From Acetobacteraceae bacterium (GTDB taxonomy: Bacteria > Pseudomonadota > Alphaproteobacteria > Acetobacterales > Acetobacteraceae): DNA of 64,000 nucleotides. Below the pieces are notes generated by a model. The model did not search any database. It had not been told where the DNA came from and worked only from the letters and a program-made list of their open reading frames with translations. The position numbers and the translations under genes were made by a program. This document shows positions 54,296 through 63,586 of the stretch, in pieces; position 1 is the stretch's first letter; each line of letters opens with the position of its first letter. The DNA lies in the NCBI GenBank assembly GCA_004843165.1, contig CP039459.1, positions 623,501-687,500 on the forward strand, read 5' to 3'.

Positions 54296-55396
54296 TTAAA
54301 CATCTGGTGTATCTGGATCAAAATCTTGGAAATTCAAGCCATGCCCAAAAGACGTTTGTTTAAAAATATGTGCGCCCCAACCTTTATCGCTATCACTGCT
54401 TAGAATATAAAGATTTTTAGAATCTGGCTGTATCGCAATATTGGACGAAAGTAAATTATGGCCTTTAGAGCGTCCGGGGATCAGAATCTGTCCAATCGGC
54501 AAACCATTTGCATTTAAAATCAAAACACGGCCCTGCCCTTTGAGTGGCACATAGACATTGCCGTCACTTCCACCGCTAATAGATTCCGGCGCAGGCCCTG
54601 TAAAATGGTATGGAATGCGCCATCCTCTTGATTTTGGCTGTGTCGGCGTTTCCAATTCAATCTGATGAAGATTGTTCCTGCCTGTCTCGGTCAACCAAAG
54701 AGTTTTTTGATCTGGACTAAGCATAATGCCATTCGGCAGAGCGAGATGATCTACCATCAAATGAATATTCTTCAAATCCGGGGAAACATAATAAACACCG
54801 CCCTCTAAACGGCTGGGGGTTCCTTTAAAATCTGTGAAATAAAGGCCTCTTGCTCGGTTAAATAAGAGATTTTTAGGTACAAACCCTTTTTCGGGCGCAA
54901 TAATGGTTTCCAATGTGCCGCCATCGGGCATGATAGCGTAAATCGCCCCCTCATCCTTCTCCTCAGCATAGGCGGCGATATAAAGCCGACCATCCGGTCC
55001 AAAAGCCAACCCTGAAGGGTGATATTCCTTTAACTCTGTGACCAGAGAAATGTTTCGCCTTGAAAGCAAGCGCCCTGCATTCAAACGCAAAATTTTCTTT
55101 GCCGTCCAATCACAAAAAAACAGATTGCCCTTATCATCAAAGACGCTCCCTGCCAGCAAATGATTTTCTTTTGTCACCCGATAATAATCAGCGGCAACAA
55201 CCGTCAAAAGATTTCTTTCTGAAGGAGGAATAGGGACCTCCCCACTATTTTGACGGTCATATAAAAGACGAGACCCAATTTGCAACGTGGCGAAAGAGGG
55301 TTTAACAAAAGCGGCAAAAAATAAAAAAAAGCTGATAAAAACCAGTTTCAAAAAGAATAGTTTGAAAAATTGTCTTGGATTAACGAAACAGCCCAT
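54296..55396 (-). CDS. Secreted SMP-30/gluconolactonase-like beta-propeller protein
   Basis: ATG 55396 gives 366 residues with a long hydrophobic signal segment (LVFISFFLFFAAFVKPSFA); a TTG at 55507 would extend it by 37 residues unlike the family. Propeller motifs: VFDDKGNLFFCDWTAKKILR, PSGLAFGPDGRLYIAAYAEE, LPNGIMLSPDQKTLWLTETG, GGSDGNVYVPLKGQGRVLIL and NIAIQPDSKNLYILSSDSDK. Relatives are metal-dependent lactonases or strictosidine-synthase-like esterases; exported here, so substrate unknown. A degraded second copy of its 5' end lies at 60530-60827. Confidence 0.8.
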   Translation of the reverse strand: MGCFVNPRQFFKLFFLKLVFISFFLFFAAFVKPSFATLQIGSRLLYDRQNSGEVPIPPSERNLLTVVAADYYRVTKENHLLAGSVFDDKGNLFFCDWTAKKILRLNAGRLLSRRNISLVTELKEYHPSGLAFGPDGRLYIAAYAEEKDEGAIYAIMPDGGTLETIIAPEKGFVPKNLLFNRARGLYFTDFKGTPSRLEGGVYYVSPDLKNIHLMVDHLALPNGIMLSPDQKTLWLTETGRNNLHQIELETPTQPKSRGWRIPYHFTGPAPESISGGSDGNVYVPLKGQGRVLILNANGLPIGQILIPGRSKGHNLLSSNIAIQPDSKNLYILSSDSDKGWGAHIFKQTSFGHGLNFQDFDPDTPDV

Positions 55397-55671
55397 GCGT
55401 GAAAGAAATTCCGATATATTATAAAGTAAAAATGTCTCATCTATGACATAGATATTCAAGCCTTTTAAAACTAACCTTGTTTTAAAGGAAAATTTTATGT
55501 ACTCCAATCTCTTAAGTTACCTACGAGATAGTAGTATCTTATGTCCTAGAATCTACTATCGCCAACCGTTTTCCGGGGACATGAACTTGAGTAAAAAAAA
55601 TGCTAAAAGCTACGCTCAAATAAGGCATCTCAATAAGAATCTCTCTCATCAAGACTTAAGGTACATAGGAA

Positions 55672-57309
55672 GTGTCTGATTTATTTCATAACCAACCTAA
55701 CGGAAAATGGCGTGTATTGGGAGGCAAGATTGACGATGTATGGGATTATTTAACCCGTCCCATTTCTTCATCTCCAAAGTGGCGAAGCTATTTAAGTGCT
55801 CTTGCCATATTTTGTACGCTAATATGTACGATTATATGGTATCCTGGTCTTGTCTCAGACGATGCTATGAGCCAATATCTCCAAGCGATTGCTGTAGCAC
55901 CCCTTAGCGACTGGCATCCGCCGCTTATGGCGCTGTTTTGGCGTTTAGAAATTACCCTCTTTCACACGGCTAATCTTCTGAATGCAACATGGATCAGTTT
56001 AAGTGCGCTCGGACTCTATCTCTTTCTGCGTTTGCGTCCTTGCCTGTTCAGTCTTATTCTCTTCGGCCTGCTCTTCCTGTCGCCGGTCTTCTTTGGAATG
56101 AACGGTTTCATTTACAAGGATATTCCCCTTTCATGGCTTCTCCTTATTGCCGCTGCCCTTTTACTCCTATTACCTGAAAAACAATCTTCTTCTTGGAGAT
56201 GGGTAGATAAAATCCTTATCACTTTTTTACTCATTTTATGCTGTCTCTTGCGGGTCAATGGTGCCTTTATTGCCGTTCCGCTCCTCGTTACAACATGGTG
56301 GAATTGGCATTTTGATTTTAAACATCTTGCCGCATGTTTAGGCCTTGTTCTCTTGTCTTTGCCAGCCACTTCTTGGATCAATCATCATGTCTTTAAAGCC
56401 TCTGAGGATCATGCAGAAGCTTCTCTTGAAATTCTTGATCTTGCAGGCATTGCCTTTTACGGTACACATGCGCATTACACCTCCGATGAAAATGATGTAA
56501 CCACCCATAAAGAAACATTTACACATTGGGATACAGCCTCATTAAACGAAAAACTTATCGCCTGCTACTCTCCCAATCAATGGGATACTTTTGGAGCTTG
56601 GGAGCTGGAAAATTTTCCTATTCTTATCCTTGGATTTAATAAATGGAAGCAAACGTGGAGTGCTACTCAACAGAATGATGAGTGGGGACCAGAAATTAAC
56701 CATGCTCAGGAATCTTGTTATGCTCTAGGGGATCAACTTCGCCAAAAACCTCCTGAAATGCTCACTAAAGAATGGTTTGCGGCCATTAAAAACCATCCAT
56801 TTCCTTACATCAAACATCGTCTTGCTCATTTCTCAACCGGCTATCTTGGGCATATTGATGAAAGAGAGTTTATCGAAAGCCCTGGTGCTTGGACAGATGG
56901 TGGCTATTATCCACTAGGAGAGAATGATAAAATTTATGCGACAGCGCCATATGAAAATATCGCAGAAGAACAGTACCGTATCTTCATGAAAAAACATAGA
57001 GGTCTATGGTCAAATTATGGTGTATTCTGGATTGCTTCTGCGCTTTCTCTCTTCATCATAACCTTACGATGCAAAAGCGCATTAGATCGTTTTGTTAATC
57101 TGATGAGTTTTGCTTCTCTTTGTTATTTCTTTGGATATCTTGTCATCGGTGTCGGCTGTCAATGGCGCTATATCATGCCGAGTGCCATTCTCGTTATTTC
57201 AGCTCTGCTTGCAATTTATATCAAAGCTGAAAGAATTGGTTCTCCAACTTCGCGCAAAATTGGCTTTTGGATATGGGGAACCTTGATGTTCTGGAGCTGT
57301 ATAATCTAA
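55672..57309 (+). CDS. Multi-pass membrane protein, glycosyltransferase-like (545 aa)
   Basis: GTG start with AGGA close upstream. About ten hydrophobic helices (first at about 43-62), with a large extracytoplasmic region at residues about 250-430. The short motif VSDDAMSQYLQAIAVAPLSD then WHPPLMALFW resembles polyprenol-phosphate-sugar-using membrane transferases (GT-C / DUF6020-like), where acidic residues near the first loop are catalytic; the exact family is inferred. A partial decayed paralog is at 60384-60545. Divergent from the SMP-30-like gene. Confidence 0.7.
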   Translation: MSDLFHNQPNGKWRVLGGKIDDVWDYLTRPISSSPKWRSYLSALAIFCTLICTIIWYPGLVSDDAMSQYLQAIAVAPLSDWHPPLMALFWRLEITLFHTANLLNATWISLSALGLYLFLRLRPCLFSLILFGLLFLSPVFFGMNGFIYKDIPLSWLLLIAAALLLLLPEKQSSSWRWVDKILITFLLILCCLLRVNGAFIAVPLLVTTWWNWHFDFKHLAACLGLVLLSLPATSWINHHVFKASEDHAEASLEILDLAGIAFYGTHAHYTSDENDVTTHKETFTHWDTASLNEKLIACYSPNQWDTFGAWELENFPILILGFNKWKQTWSATQQNDEWGPEINHAQESCYALGDQLRQKPPEMLTKEWFAAIKNHPFPYIKHRLAHFSTGYLGHIDEREFIESPGAWTDGGYYPLGENDKIYATAPYENIAEEQYRIFMKKHRGLWSNYGVFWIASALSLFIITLRCKSALDRFVNLMSFASLCYFFGYLVIGVGCQWRYIMPSAILVISALLAIYIKAERIGSPTSRKIGFWIWGTLMFWSCII

Positions 57310-57339
57310 ATTCTCACTTTTAAATATTGGAACGCTTGA

Positions 57340-58512
57340 ATGACCATGAATGAAACGCCTTTTAGCAACAAAGAAATCGAACTTACTGTTCTAATGCCCT
57401 GCTTAAACGAGGCCTTAACACTTCAAACCTGTATTGAGAAAGCCCTAAACTGTGCAAATAAACACAATATAAAAGTAGAAATCCTTATTGCTGATAATGG
57501 CTCCACAGACGGTTCACAAGAAATTGCAAGAAATTGTGGCGCTAGAGTCATTAATGTTTCACAAAAAGGTTATGGCGCTGCTCTAATCGCCGGCATACGT
57601 GAAGCAAAAGGTTCCTTTACCATCATGGGCGATGCCGATGACAGTTATAATTTTTCAGCCCTCGCACCTTTTGTAGAGAAGTTACGAGAAGGATATGATT
57701 TAGTTATGGGAAATCGCTTTAAAGGCGGTATCGAGAAGAATGCGATGCCACCTTTACATAAATATCTTGGCAACCCTGTTTTAAGCACGCTGGGACGCAT
57801 TTTATTTCATCGCTCAATTGGAGATTATCATTGCGGCCTCCGTGGGTTCAATACAAAAACTATGCAGTCGTTGAACCTAAAATGCACAGGTATGGAATTT
57901 GCAACTGAAATGGTTGCAAAATCCAGCCGCAACCATCTGAAAATTATTGAAATTCCAACCACACTAAAAAAAGATGGTAGAGACCGTCCGCCGCATTTAC
58001 GCAGTTGGCGTGATGGTTGGCGTCACCTAAAATTCATGTTATTTTTTAGCCCTTATTGGATTTTTATCTTTCCAGGTCTTTTTTTCTTTATCTTAGGGCT
58101 AATTGGCATTCTTCTTCTCAGCAACCATGCTATAAAAATTGGCCATATTCACTTAGATATTAATACTCTGCTAATCTCCAGTACCGCAGTGATTACAGGC
58201 TCCCAAATTCTTATTTTTGGTATTTTTACGAAAATTTATGCCGATATAAAAGGCTTTTGGCCTGCAGGCTTTTTCATTAAATTGTGGGAAAAGATCTCTT
58301 TTGAAAAACTTTTTATTATTAGTTCACTTATGACACTCTCTGGAGTTGCATGGTGTCTCTGGATCACGAGCACTTGGGGAATTACCGAGCATTTAGGCAA
58401 TATGCCTGAGCCGGAAACCATTCGCTCTCTTATTCCTGCAGTAACTCTTCTGAGTGTCGGTATCCAATGGATATTCTTTTCCTTTATTCGAGGAATTACT
58501 GAGCTAGATTAA
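57340..58512 (+). CDS. GT2 polyprenol-phosphate glycosyltransferase (dolichol-P type) with C-terminal membrane helices
   Basis: A 390-residue protein. GT-A core: TVLMPCLNEALTLQTCIEKA, ILIADNGSTDGSQEIARNCG, GSFTIMGDADDSYNFSALAP (DxD-like) and LVMGNRFKGGIEKNAMPPLH. About four transmembrane helices follow from residue 228 (LMLFFSPYWIFIFPGLFFFI). It probably makes a polyprenyl-phosphate sugar donor at the inner membrane for the neighbouring GT-C-like enzymes. 30 bases after the previous gene, so co-transcribed. Confidence 0.88.
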   Translation: MTMNETPFSNKEIELTVLMPCLNEALTLQTCIEKALNCANKHNIKVEILIADNGSTDGSQEIARNCGARVINVSQKGYGAALIAGIREAKGSFTIMGDADDSYNFSALAPFVEKLREGYDLVMGNRFKGGIEKNAMPPLHKYLGNPVLSTLGRILFHRSIGDYHCGLRGFNTKTMQSLNLKCTGMEFATEMVAKSSRNHLKIIEIPTTLKKDGRDRPPHLRSWRDGWRHLKFMLFFSPYWIFIFPGLFFFILGLIGILLLSNHAIKIGHIHLDINTLLISSTAVITGSQILIFGIFTKIYADIKGFWPAGFFIKLWEKISFEKLFIISSLMTLSGVAWCLWITSTWGITEHLGNMPEPETIRSLIPAVTLLSVGIQWIFFSFIRGITELD

Positions 58513-58747
58513 AACATCTGCCTGTTATCTCTTTGAAGGTAAGCACCTCCATATCGTCTATCGCAGAAATGAAGAAATTGCCTTTTCTACTGCCATGAAA
58601 GAGTTTGTTATCTGCATCCCTTGTGCTGAAATTTTACTCTATAACAATAGTACTGTAGGAATAGCAAAAACCTTAAGTACAAAAGTTTGACCTCTTCATG
58701 TAAAAGGACAAGGCTATGTGGTGCTTAATCTCATGTAGGTTTAAAAA

Positions 58748-60340
58748 ATGAAAATTATCTCTTCTTTTTCTTTCCATTTTCTAGAAGAAAAGATTCTTTC
58801 CTTCTTAAAAATCTACCGTTTTTCATTCTTATTCGCAGCTTTCTATGCTTTATTGGCCACATGGGGCAATCATCTCCATGAAGATGATGTCATCCGGGCT
58901 TCTTTCTCAGGAATCTCATGGTTTCCAGATGGGCGGCCGCTTGCGAATGTGATCTATGCTTTTTTTTCCTTTTCTCACAATTCTTTTTATCATTCTTACA
59001 ATGCACGTTTTCCTGATTTATGGCCTTTAACCTCTCTCTTTTCTGCATTTCAAATGATTATCAGCGCAGGTTTACTTGTCAATTTTTGCCTAAAAAAAGA
59101 AACCTATCCAAGTTTCAGGCAAGCACTTGTTTTATTACCTCTGCTTTCCCCTTTTTTTCTTGAAAATATCTCTTTTCATTTCGATAGTCTTTTTTTTGGC
59201 TCTGCAGCCTTATTTTCTTGCCTTGCCTCTGTCGTACTATGGTCTTCCATCACAAAACAGCAAAGCTTTAACTTTAAAAATTATTTCTTTCCAATCCTTG
59301 CCGCCTTACCCTTTTTGCTTGCCTGCTTAATGACCTATCAGGCAGCAATTAATATCTATCTTGGATTTGCACTCTTCGCAGGATGTTATTGTCTTACTTT
59401 TGAAAAGATACCGCTAATCACAGTCATAAAATATCTCTCCATGAGTGCTGTCGGTTTTATTATTGCCTCTTTGATCTATAAAGCTGTTATTCCCATCAAG
59501 GGAGAGTGGGTTTCCTCCCACACAGTATTTGCAACACCTTTAAATCTTTACGCTACCCTCTGTAACAATATTATTATGTTTCAGAAAATGCTCTTTAGGG
59601 TGCTGGGCACACCACTCTATTTCTCCTTAAAATTTCTCCTACTTTCCAGCTTTTTCATTTCACTTTTTTATATTCTTTTTTCCAAATCCAAATATTTTAC
59701 AAAACTCTTTGCCTCCCTCTGCTTACTTACACTCCCTTTGATAACATTAGGCGGCCTGATGCTGGCACTTGAAAAGCCAATTCCAGCCCCCAGAGTTTTC
59801 TTCGGTACGGATTTCACGTTTTTATTTTCTGCTTTATTTCTTTGTAAAATTACTGAAAGATGCCCTTTAAGCGGCCCATCTTCTCATGACCGTATCCTCA
59901 CCTACGCACTCTCATCTCTGCTCCTTTTTCCATGCTATATTGGCGCAACAGAATGGAATCATGCCCTAATAGCAGATCAGAAAATAGCTTTAATAACAGC
60001 ATTAAGGCTCCAACCTGACTTAGAGAAAGCAAGCCTTCTCTACCCAAATGCGAAACTTGCAACTGATGGTCCTGCCAAAAACGCACTTGAGAGTCAATAT
60101 GATGCAACTTTTAACCCTATACTCTCTGAATGGGGCGCTAGTTCAATTTTGAACAGCCATTTTGGGTTGTATTTTTTAGCTAACAACGAAATCTGGTCAC
60201 TCGAGAAAATTCTCCTCCCTTGGGAACGTCTGCCAAATGAAAAAGATTATATTCCCAAAAAACACTATAAACTTCTTGCTCATACAAAAAACTATGACCT
60301 TCATGGTAATGAAGAACTTATCTGGATTAAATTTAAATAA
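58748..60340 (+). CDS. Membrane glucosyltransferase, GtrII-like (530 aa)
   Basis: About 11 hydrophobic helices. Near the N-terminus, NHLHEDDVIRASFSGISWFP then DGRPLANVIYAFF shows the Glu-Asp-Asp and Trp-x-x-x-Gly-Arg pattern of the Glucos_trans_II (phage serotype-conversion GtrII) family. This family transfers polyprenyl-P-glucose to O-antigen at the periplasmic face. The C-terminal 130 residues are extracytoplasmic. Preceded by a 235-base spacer. Low codon GC compared with core genes suggests horizontal origin. Confidence 0.8.
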   Translation: MKIISSFSFHFLEEKILSFLKIYRFSFLFAAFYALLATWGNHLHEDDVIRASFSGISWFPDGRPLANVIYAFFSFSHNSFYHSYNARFPDLWPLTSLFSAFQMIISAGLLVNFCLKKETYPSFRQALVLLPLLSPFFLENISFHFDSLFFGSAALFSCLASVVLWSSITKQQSFNFKNYFFPILAALPFLLACLMTYQAAINIYLGFALFAGCYCLTFEKIPLITVIKYLSMSAVGFIIASLIYKAVIPIKGEWVSSHTVFATPLNLYATLCNNIIMFQKMLFRVLGTPLYFSLKFLLLSSFFISLFYILFSKSKYFTKLFASLCLLTLPLITLGGLMLALEKPIPAPRVFFGTDFTFLFSALFLCKITERCPLSGPSSHDRILTYALSSLLLFPCYIGATEWNHALIADQKIALITALRLQPDLEKASLLYPNAKLATDGPAKNALESQYDATFNPILSEWGASSILNSHFGLYFLANNEIWSLEKILLPWERLPNEKDYIPKKHYKLLAHTKNYDLHGNEELIWIKFK

Positions 60341-60383
60341 TTTAGTAAATCTCCTAAATTGTTTCATAGAAGCAAAGAGATTC

Positions 60384-60545
60384 TCTCTTATTTTATCCGC
60401 AGGCTTTCTTGGTATCCCGTTCTTATTGAAGGGGATACGATGAACCAGTATCTTCAAATGATCGGTGTTGCGCCTCTCAGTGACTGGCACCTTCCGATTT
60501 TTGTTTGGTTTTGGTGGCTTGAAACCAAAATTTTCTTTGCCGTCC
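60384..60545 (+). pseudogene. Fragment of a paralog of the 55672 membrane-protein gene
   Basis: The frame SWYPVLIEGDTMNQYLQMIG, VAPLSDWHLPIFVWFWWLET matches residues about 60-95 of the 55672 product (WYPGLVSDDAMSQYLQ, VAPLSDWHPPLMALFWRLE). It then runs at about 60530 straight into sequence of the SMP-30-like gene on the other strand. No start, most of the protein missing. Confidence 0.75.
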
Positions 60546-60827
60546 AATCACAAAAAAAAACAGATTGCCCTTATCATCAAAGACGCTCTCTGCCAGCAAA
60601 TGATTTTCTTTTGTCACCCGATAATAATCAGCGACAACAGCCGTCAAAAGATTTCTTTCTGAAGGGGGAATAGGCACCTCCCCATTATTTTGACGCTCAT
60701 ATAAAAGGCGACTACCAATCTGTAATGCCGCATTTACGTCAGGGACGGTAAAACAAAAGGAAAAGAGAGAAAGCGACAGCATCGCAAAGAGAGCGAAACG
60801 AAAATATTTGGCTCTACTAAAAAACAA
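60530..60827 (-). pseudogene. 5' fragment of an SMP-30-like gene
   Basis: Encodes its own signal peptide (LFAMLSLSLFSFCFTVPDVNA) and then LQIGSRLLYERQNNGEVPIP and VFDDKGNLFF, over 90 percent identical at DNA level to bases 55085-55275 of the intact gene. A T-tract of nine instead of seven bases shifts the frame right after NLFF, and homology ends at AAAATTTTCTTTGCC. The remaining open frame (116 codons from TTG 60827) is not functional. Confidence 0.85.
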
Positions 60828-60955
60828 TTCATGGCTAAAATCTTCCAGTTAGAAAAAATTAAGAAGCATGTTCTGCGCTTCCTAGCACCCGCTTCTTTTC
60901 AAGCTCACTTCTCTTCGGCCTTACCTTAATACGCACCACGAAACCCACCTCGTTT

Positions 60956-62461
60956 TTATTGTTTTTCTGATCGTTCAGAAAAAATAAAAAGCTTCTTCTC
61001 ACTAACAGGACGCACTTCCCCTCCGAAAGAGGCTAAATATGCTGAGACCGGATCAGCAGAATTTACAAGCACCGCATGGATATTGTGTTGCTTTAAACGC
61101 GCTAATAAAGAAGGATTTAGCACCGCATTCTTCCAGCTGGGGTCCACGAGAAAGTCACCCCCTGCCCAAAAACAATCTGCAGGGCTCCAACAAGCGACAT
61201 TCCGATCCTGCTTTAAATAATCCTTTAAGACTGAAATCGTGTACATCTCCTCTTTCTGAGAAAGCGCCGCATGATGCCAAATTTTAAAGCTCTTTGCACC
61301 ATAAACAAAAAGAAACGTCAAAATAATCCCTGCGACAAGGAGTATCTGAATAAGATTTCGGCTCTTCTGCTTTTCCGACATCTCCCCTGAAGGCTTTCCC
61401 CAAAAATTTGAAAAAACAATACTAAAAACAGGAGCTGATAAAATGCAGACAGCAATGACAAAATCAAAATACACATTAACATCACAGCCGGATGAAGCGC
61501 CGCCGAAAAATCCCAGCACGAAACCTATCCCTGCGAATATGAGCCAAAAAGACCAAAAGGACGACTTTTTAAGTAAGGTCTCTTTGAGAGGACCAAAACT
61601 TGCCCATAAAATACCGATAAAGAAAAGAATTGGCGCAGATACCTTAGCCGCATGATAACATGCTCGCATAACACTATGTTCTCTTGCGCCACCTAACTCG
61701 TAGCCTAAAACATCTTGAAAAAAACTTATCCCAAAGATGCCCCAGCATGCACTCAATCCTGCCCCTAAAAGAAGTACCGAAATCACACACCAAGAAAGAA
61801 ATAGACGCCGGTTCTGAAGAAGAAGCCATAACGTCACAGCAAGAGGCGCAGCGGCAAGATTATGCTTAATAAAACCTGCCAAAATAAGAAAAAAAGCGCT
61901 TAGAAAGCAGGCGGTTATCCCCTCAAAAGAGATCAGGCATACGAGTCCACAGAGCATCAGTGCTTCGCCTGTCCATTGCGGATCATACATTGCAAAATAC
62001 TGGTTAAGTGTCCCAGCATTTAAAAGCATAAATAAAACGAAAGAAAACAGCCCACATACTCTAGGAGAAGGATTTTCCAAAAACTGCGCTGTTTTAAAAC
62101 TTAAAAAAGAAAGCAAAATCCCGCAAACAAAACAGGAGATTGCCGCAACGCTTCTGCCGAATGCGATGAGATCTATCTGATGAAAACCAGGAAGCTCATG
62201 CAGCCACATATATAAATAAAAAGAAAGCGGCGGATAGTTATTTGCGATCATCGCCTCTTGGGGAGGATAGAGCGGAAGATGATGAGATAATCGCGTTAAA
62301 TGAAATGCATTCCATGCTTCGTTAATATCCCACTCAACCTGAAGCGGAATAAAAAAAAGCTTAATACCCAAGGAAAAAATAGCTGCAAGGCAAGAAAACA
62401 AAAACAGAGCTAAAAAGAAAAAAACAATGATTTTGTCTTTAGAAAACATGCGTAAAAACAT
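60956..62461 (-). CDS. Multi-pass membrane protein, GT39/ArnT-like glycosyltransferase (501 aa)
   Basis: About 11 hydrophobic helices, the first at residues 10-30. Early periplasmic loop EWDINEAWNAFHLTRLSHHL and later IANNYPPLSFYLYMWLHEL resemble the first loop of GT-C enzymes of the PMT/ArnT group. A soluble C-terminal domain of about 90 residues holds CWSPADCFWAGGDFLVDPSW. Donor would be a polyprenyl-phosphate sugar; acceptor unknown. It is on the strand opposite to the other glycosyltransferase genes. Confidence 0.75.
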   Translation of the reverse strand: MFLRMFSKDKIIVFFFLALFLFSCLAAIFSLGIKLFFIPLQVEWDINEAWNAFHLTRLSHHLPLYPPQEAMIANNYPPLSFYLYMWLHELPGFHQIDLIAFGRSVAAISCFVCGILLSFLSFKTAQFLENPSPRVCGLFSFVLFMLLNAGTLNQYFAMYDPQWTGEALMLCGLVCLISFEGITACFLSAFFLILAGFIKHNLAAAPLAVTLWLLLQNRRLFLSWCVISVLLLGAGLSACWGIFGISFFQDVLGYELGGAREHSVMRACYHAAKVSAPILFFIGILWASFGPLKETLLKKSSFWSFWLIFAGIGFVLGFFGGASSGCDVNVYFDFVIAVCILSAPVFSIVFSNFWGKPSGEMSEKQKSRNLIQILLVAGIILTFLFVYGAKSFKIWHHAALSQKEEMYTISVLKDYLKQDRNVACWSPADCFWAGGDFLVDPSWKNAVLNPSLLARLKQHNIHAVLVNSADPVSAYLASFGGEVRPVSEKKLFIFSERSEKQ

Positions 62462-62627
62462 AAGATTTATTCAACGGGCCATTACAGAAAAAGACATTTT
62501 ATTTTGATTTCCCTTCTAACAATCGGTATAAAAATAAACTACCCCAAAAGGCGAATTAGTTTTTCTTCAAAGAGAGACATTTTTCTGATATAGATAAAAG
62601 TCTCTCTTTAGGCAGTGACACAGAAAA

Positions 62628-63575
62628 ATGACTTTAAAAACACATAACTCGGGTATTCTCAAAATCATTACCCTTATCGTTCCCGTTTTTAATGAAGAGG
62701 AGAGCATCGAAGCCTTTTGCGATGCGGTTGAAACACTCTCCCTTACAGATTACGAATTTCATATTCTTTTTATTGATGATGGCAGTTCCGACAGAACAGT
62801 GGAAATTATTCGCCAACTTCAAAAGACCCGCAAACATATTCGTCTTATTTCTTTTACCCGGAATTTCGGGAAAGAAGCCGCTCTTTTTGCAGGGTTAAAA
62901 GAAGCCAAAGGGGATGCCGTTATCCCGATAGATGTTGACCTACAAGATCCCATCTCCGTTATTCCTGAATTTATCAAAGAATGGGAAAATGGTGCAGATG
63001 TCGTGTTGGGCAAACGCCGCTCCCGCGATGGAGACGGTCTTTTTAAACGTCTTTTCGCCGCCATGTTCTATAAGTTGCATCACAAGATCTCCTCGATCCA
63101 TATTCAGCAGAATGTCGGTGATTTCCGCCTTATCTCCGCAGAGCTCGTGCCCAACATTACCAATCTGCGTGAACGTAACCTCTTTATGAAAGGGCTTTTA
63201 AGCTTTGCCGGCGGTAAGGAAAGCGTTATCGAATATGACCGCCCGGCACGCCTACATGGGACGGCCAGCCAAAGCCCAATTAAACTCATTCGCCTCGCTT
63301 TAAGCGGCATTATCGGCTATTCAACTTTTCCCTTAAAACTCGCAACCTTTTTAGGTCTCATCACCGCTTTTGCAAGTTTTTTGTACGGTCTTTATTTTTT
63401 CATCCGCACCATTATTTTAGGCAATGATGTTCACGGCTATCCTTCCCTCCTCATCATTATGCTTTTCCTTGGGGGCGTTCAGCTCATTTCCGTTGGCATT
63501 TTAGGGGAGTATATCGGACGAATTTATATTGAGGTGAAAGATAGGCCGAGATATTTAATTAAAGATAAAGAATAA
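62628..63575 (+). CDS. GT2 polyprenyl-phosphate glycosyltransferase, GtrB/DPM1-like
   Basis: A 315-residue enzyme making a polyprenyl-phosphate sugar. Motifs: LIVPVFNEEESIEAFCDAVE, ILFIDDGSSDRTVEIIRQLQ, RNFGKEAALFAGLKEAKGDA, PIDVDLQDPISVIPEFIKEW (the DLQDP motif) and VLGKRRSRDGDGLFKRLFA. It closes with two transmembrane helices and QLISVGILGEYIGRIYIEVK. The typical partner of a GtrA flippase and a GtrII-like transferase; the GtrII-like gene is at 58748, no GtrA seen. Confidence 0.92.
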   Translation: MTLKTHNSGILKIITLIVPVFNEEESIEAFCDAVETLSLTDYEFHILFIDDGSSDRTVEIIRQLQKTRKHIRLISFTRNFGKEAALFAGLKEAKGDAVIPIDVDLQDPISVIPEFIKEWENGADVVLGKRRSRDGDGLFKRLFAAMFYKLHHKISSIHIQQNVGDFRLISAELVPNITNLRERNLFMKGLLSFAGGKESVIEYDRPARLHGTASQSPIKLIRLALSGIIGYSTFPLKLATFLGLITAFASFLYGLYFFIRTIILGNDVHGYPSLLIIMLFLGGVQLISVGILGEYIGRIYIEVKDRPRYLIKDKE

Positions 63576-63586
63576 AGGAAAAAAAT

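Noticed and set aside
55497-55679. A 60-codon plus-strand frame before the membrane-protein gene
   Set aside because: Composition is random-like, there is no ribosome site, and it lies in the divergent promoter region.
58513-58747. Possible LysR C-terminal remnant in the spacer
   Set aside because: One frame (HLHIVYRRNEEIAFSTAMKE) vaguely resembles a LysR effector-domain end, but it is too short and has no second matching motif.
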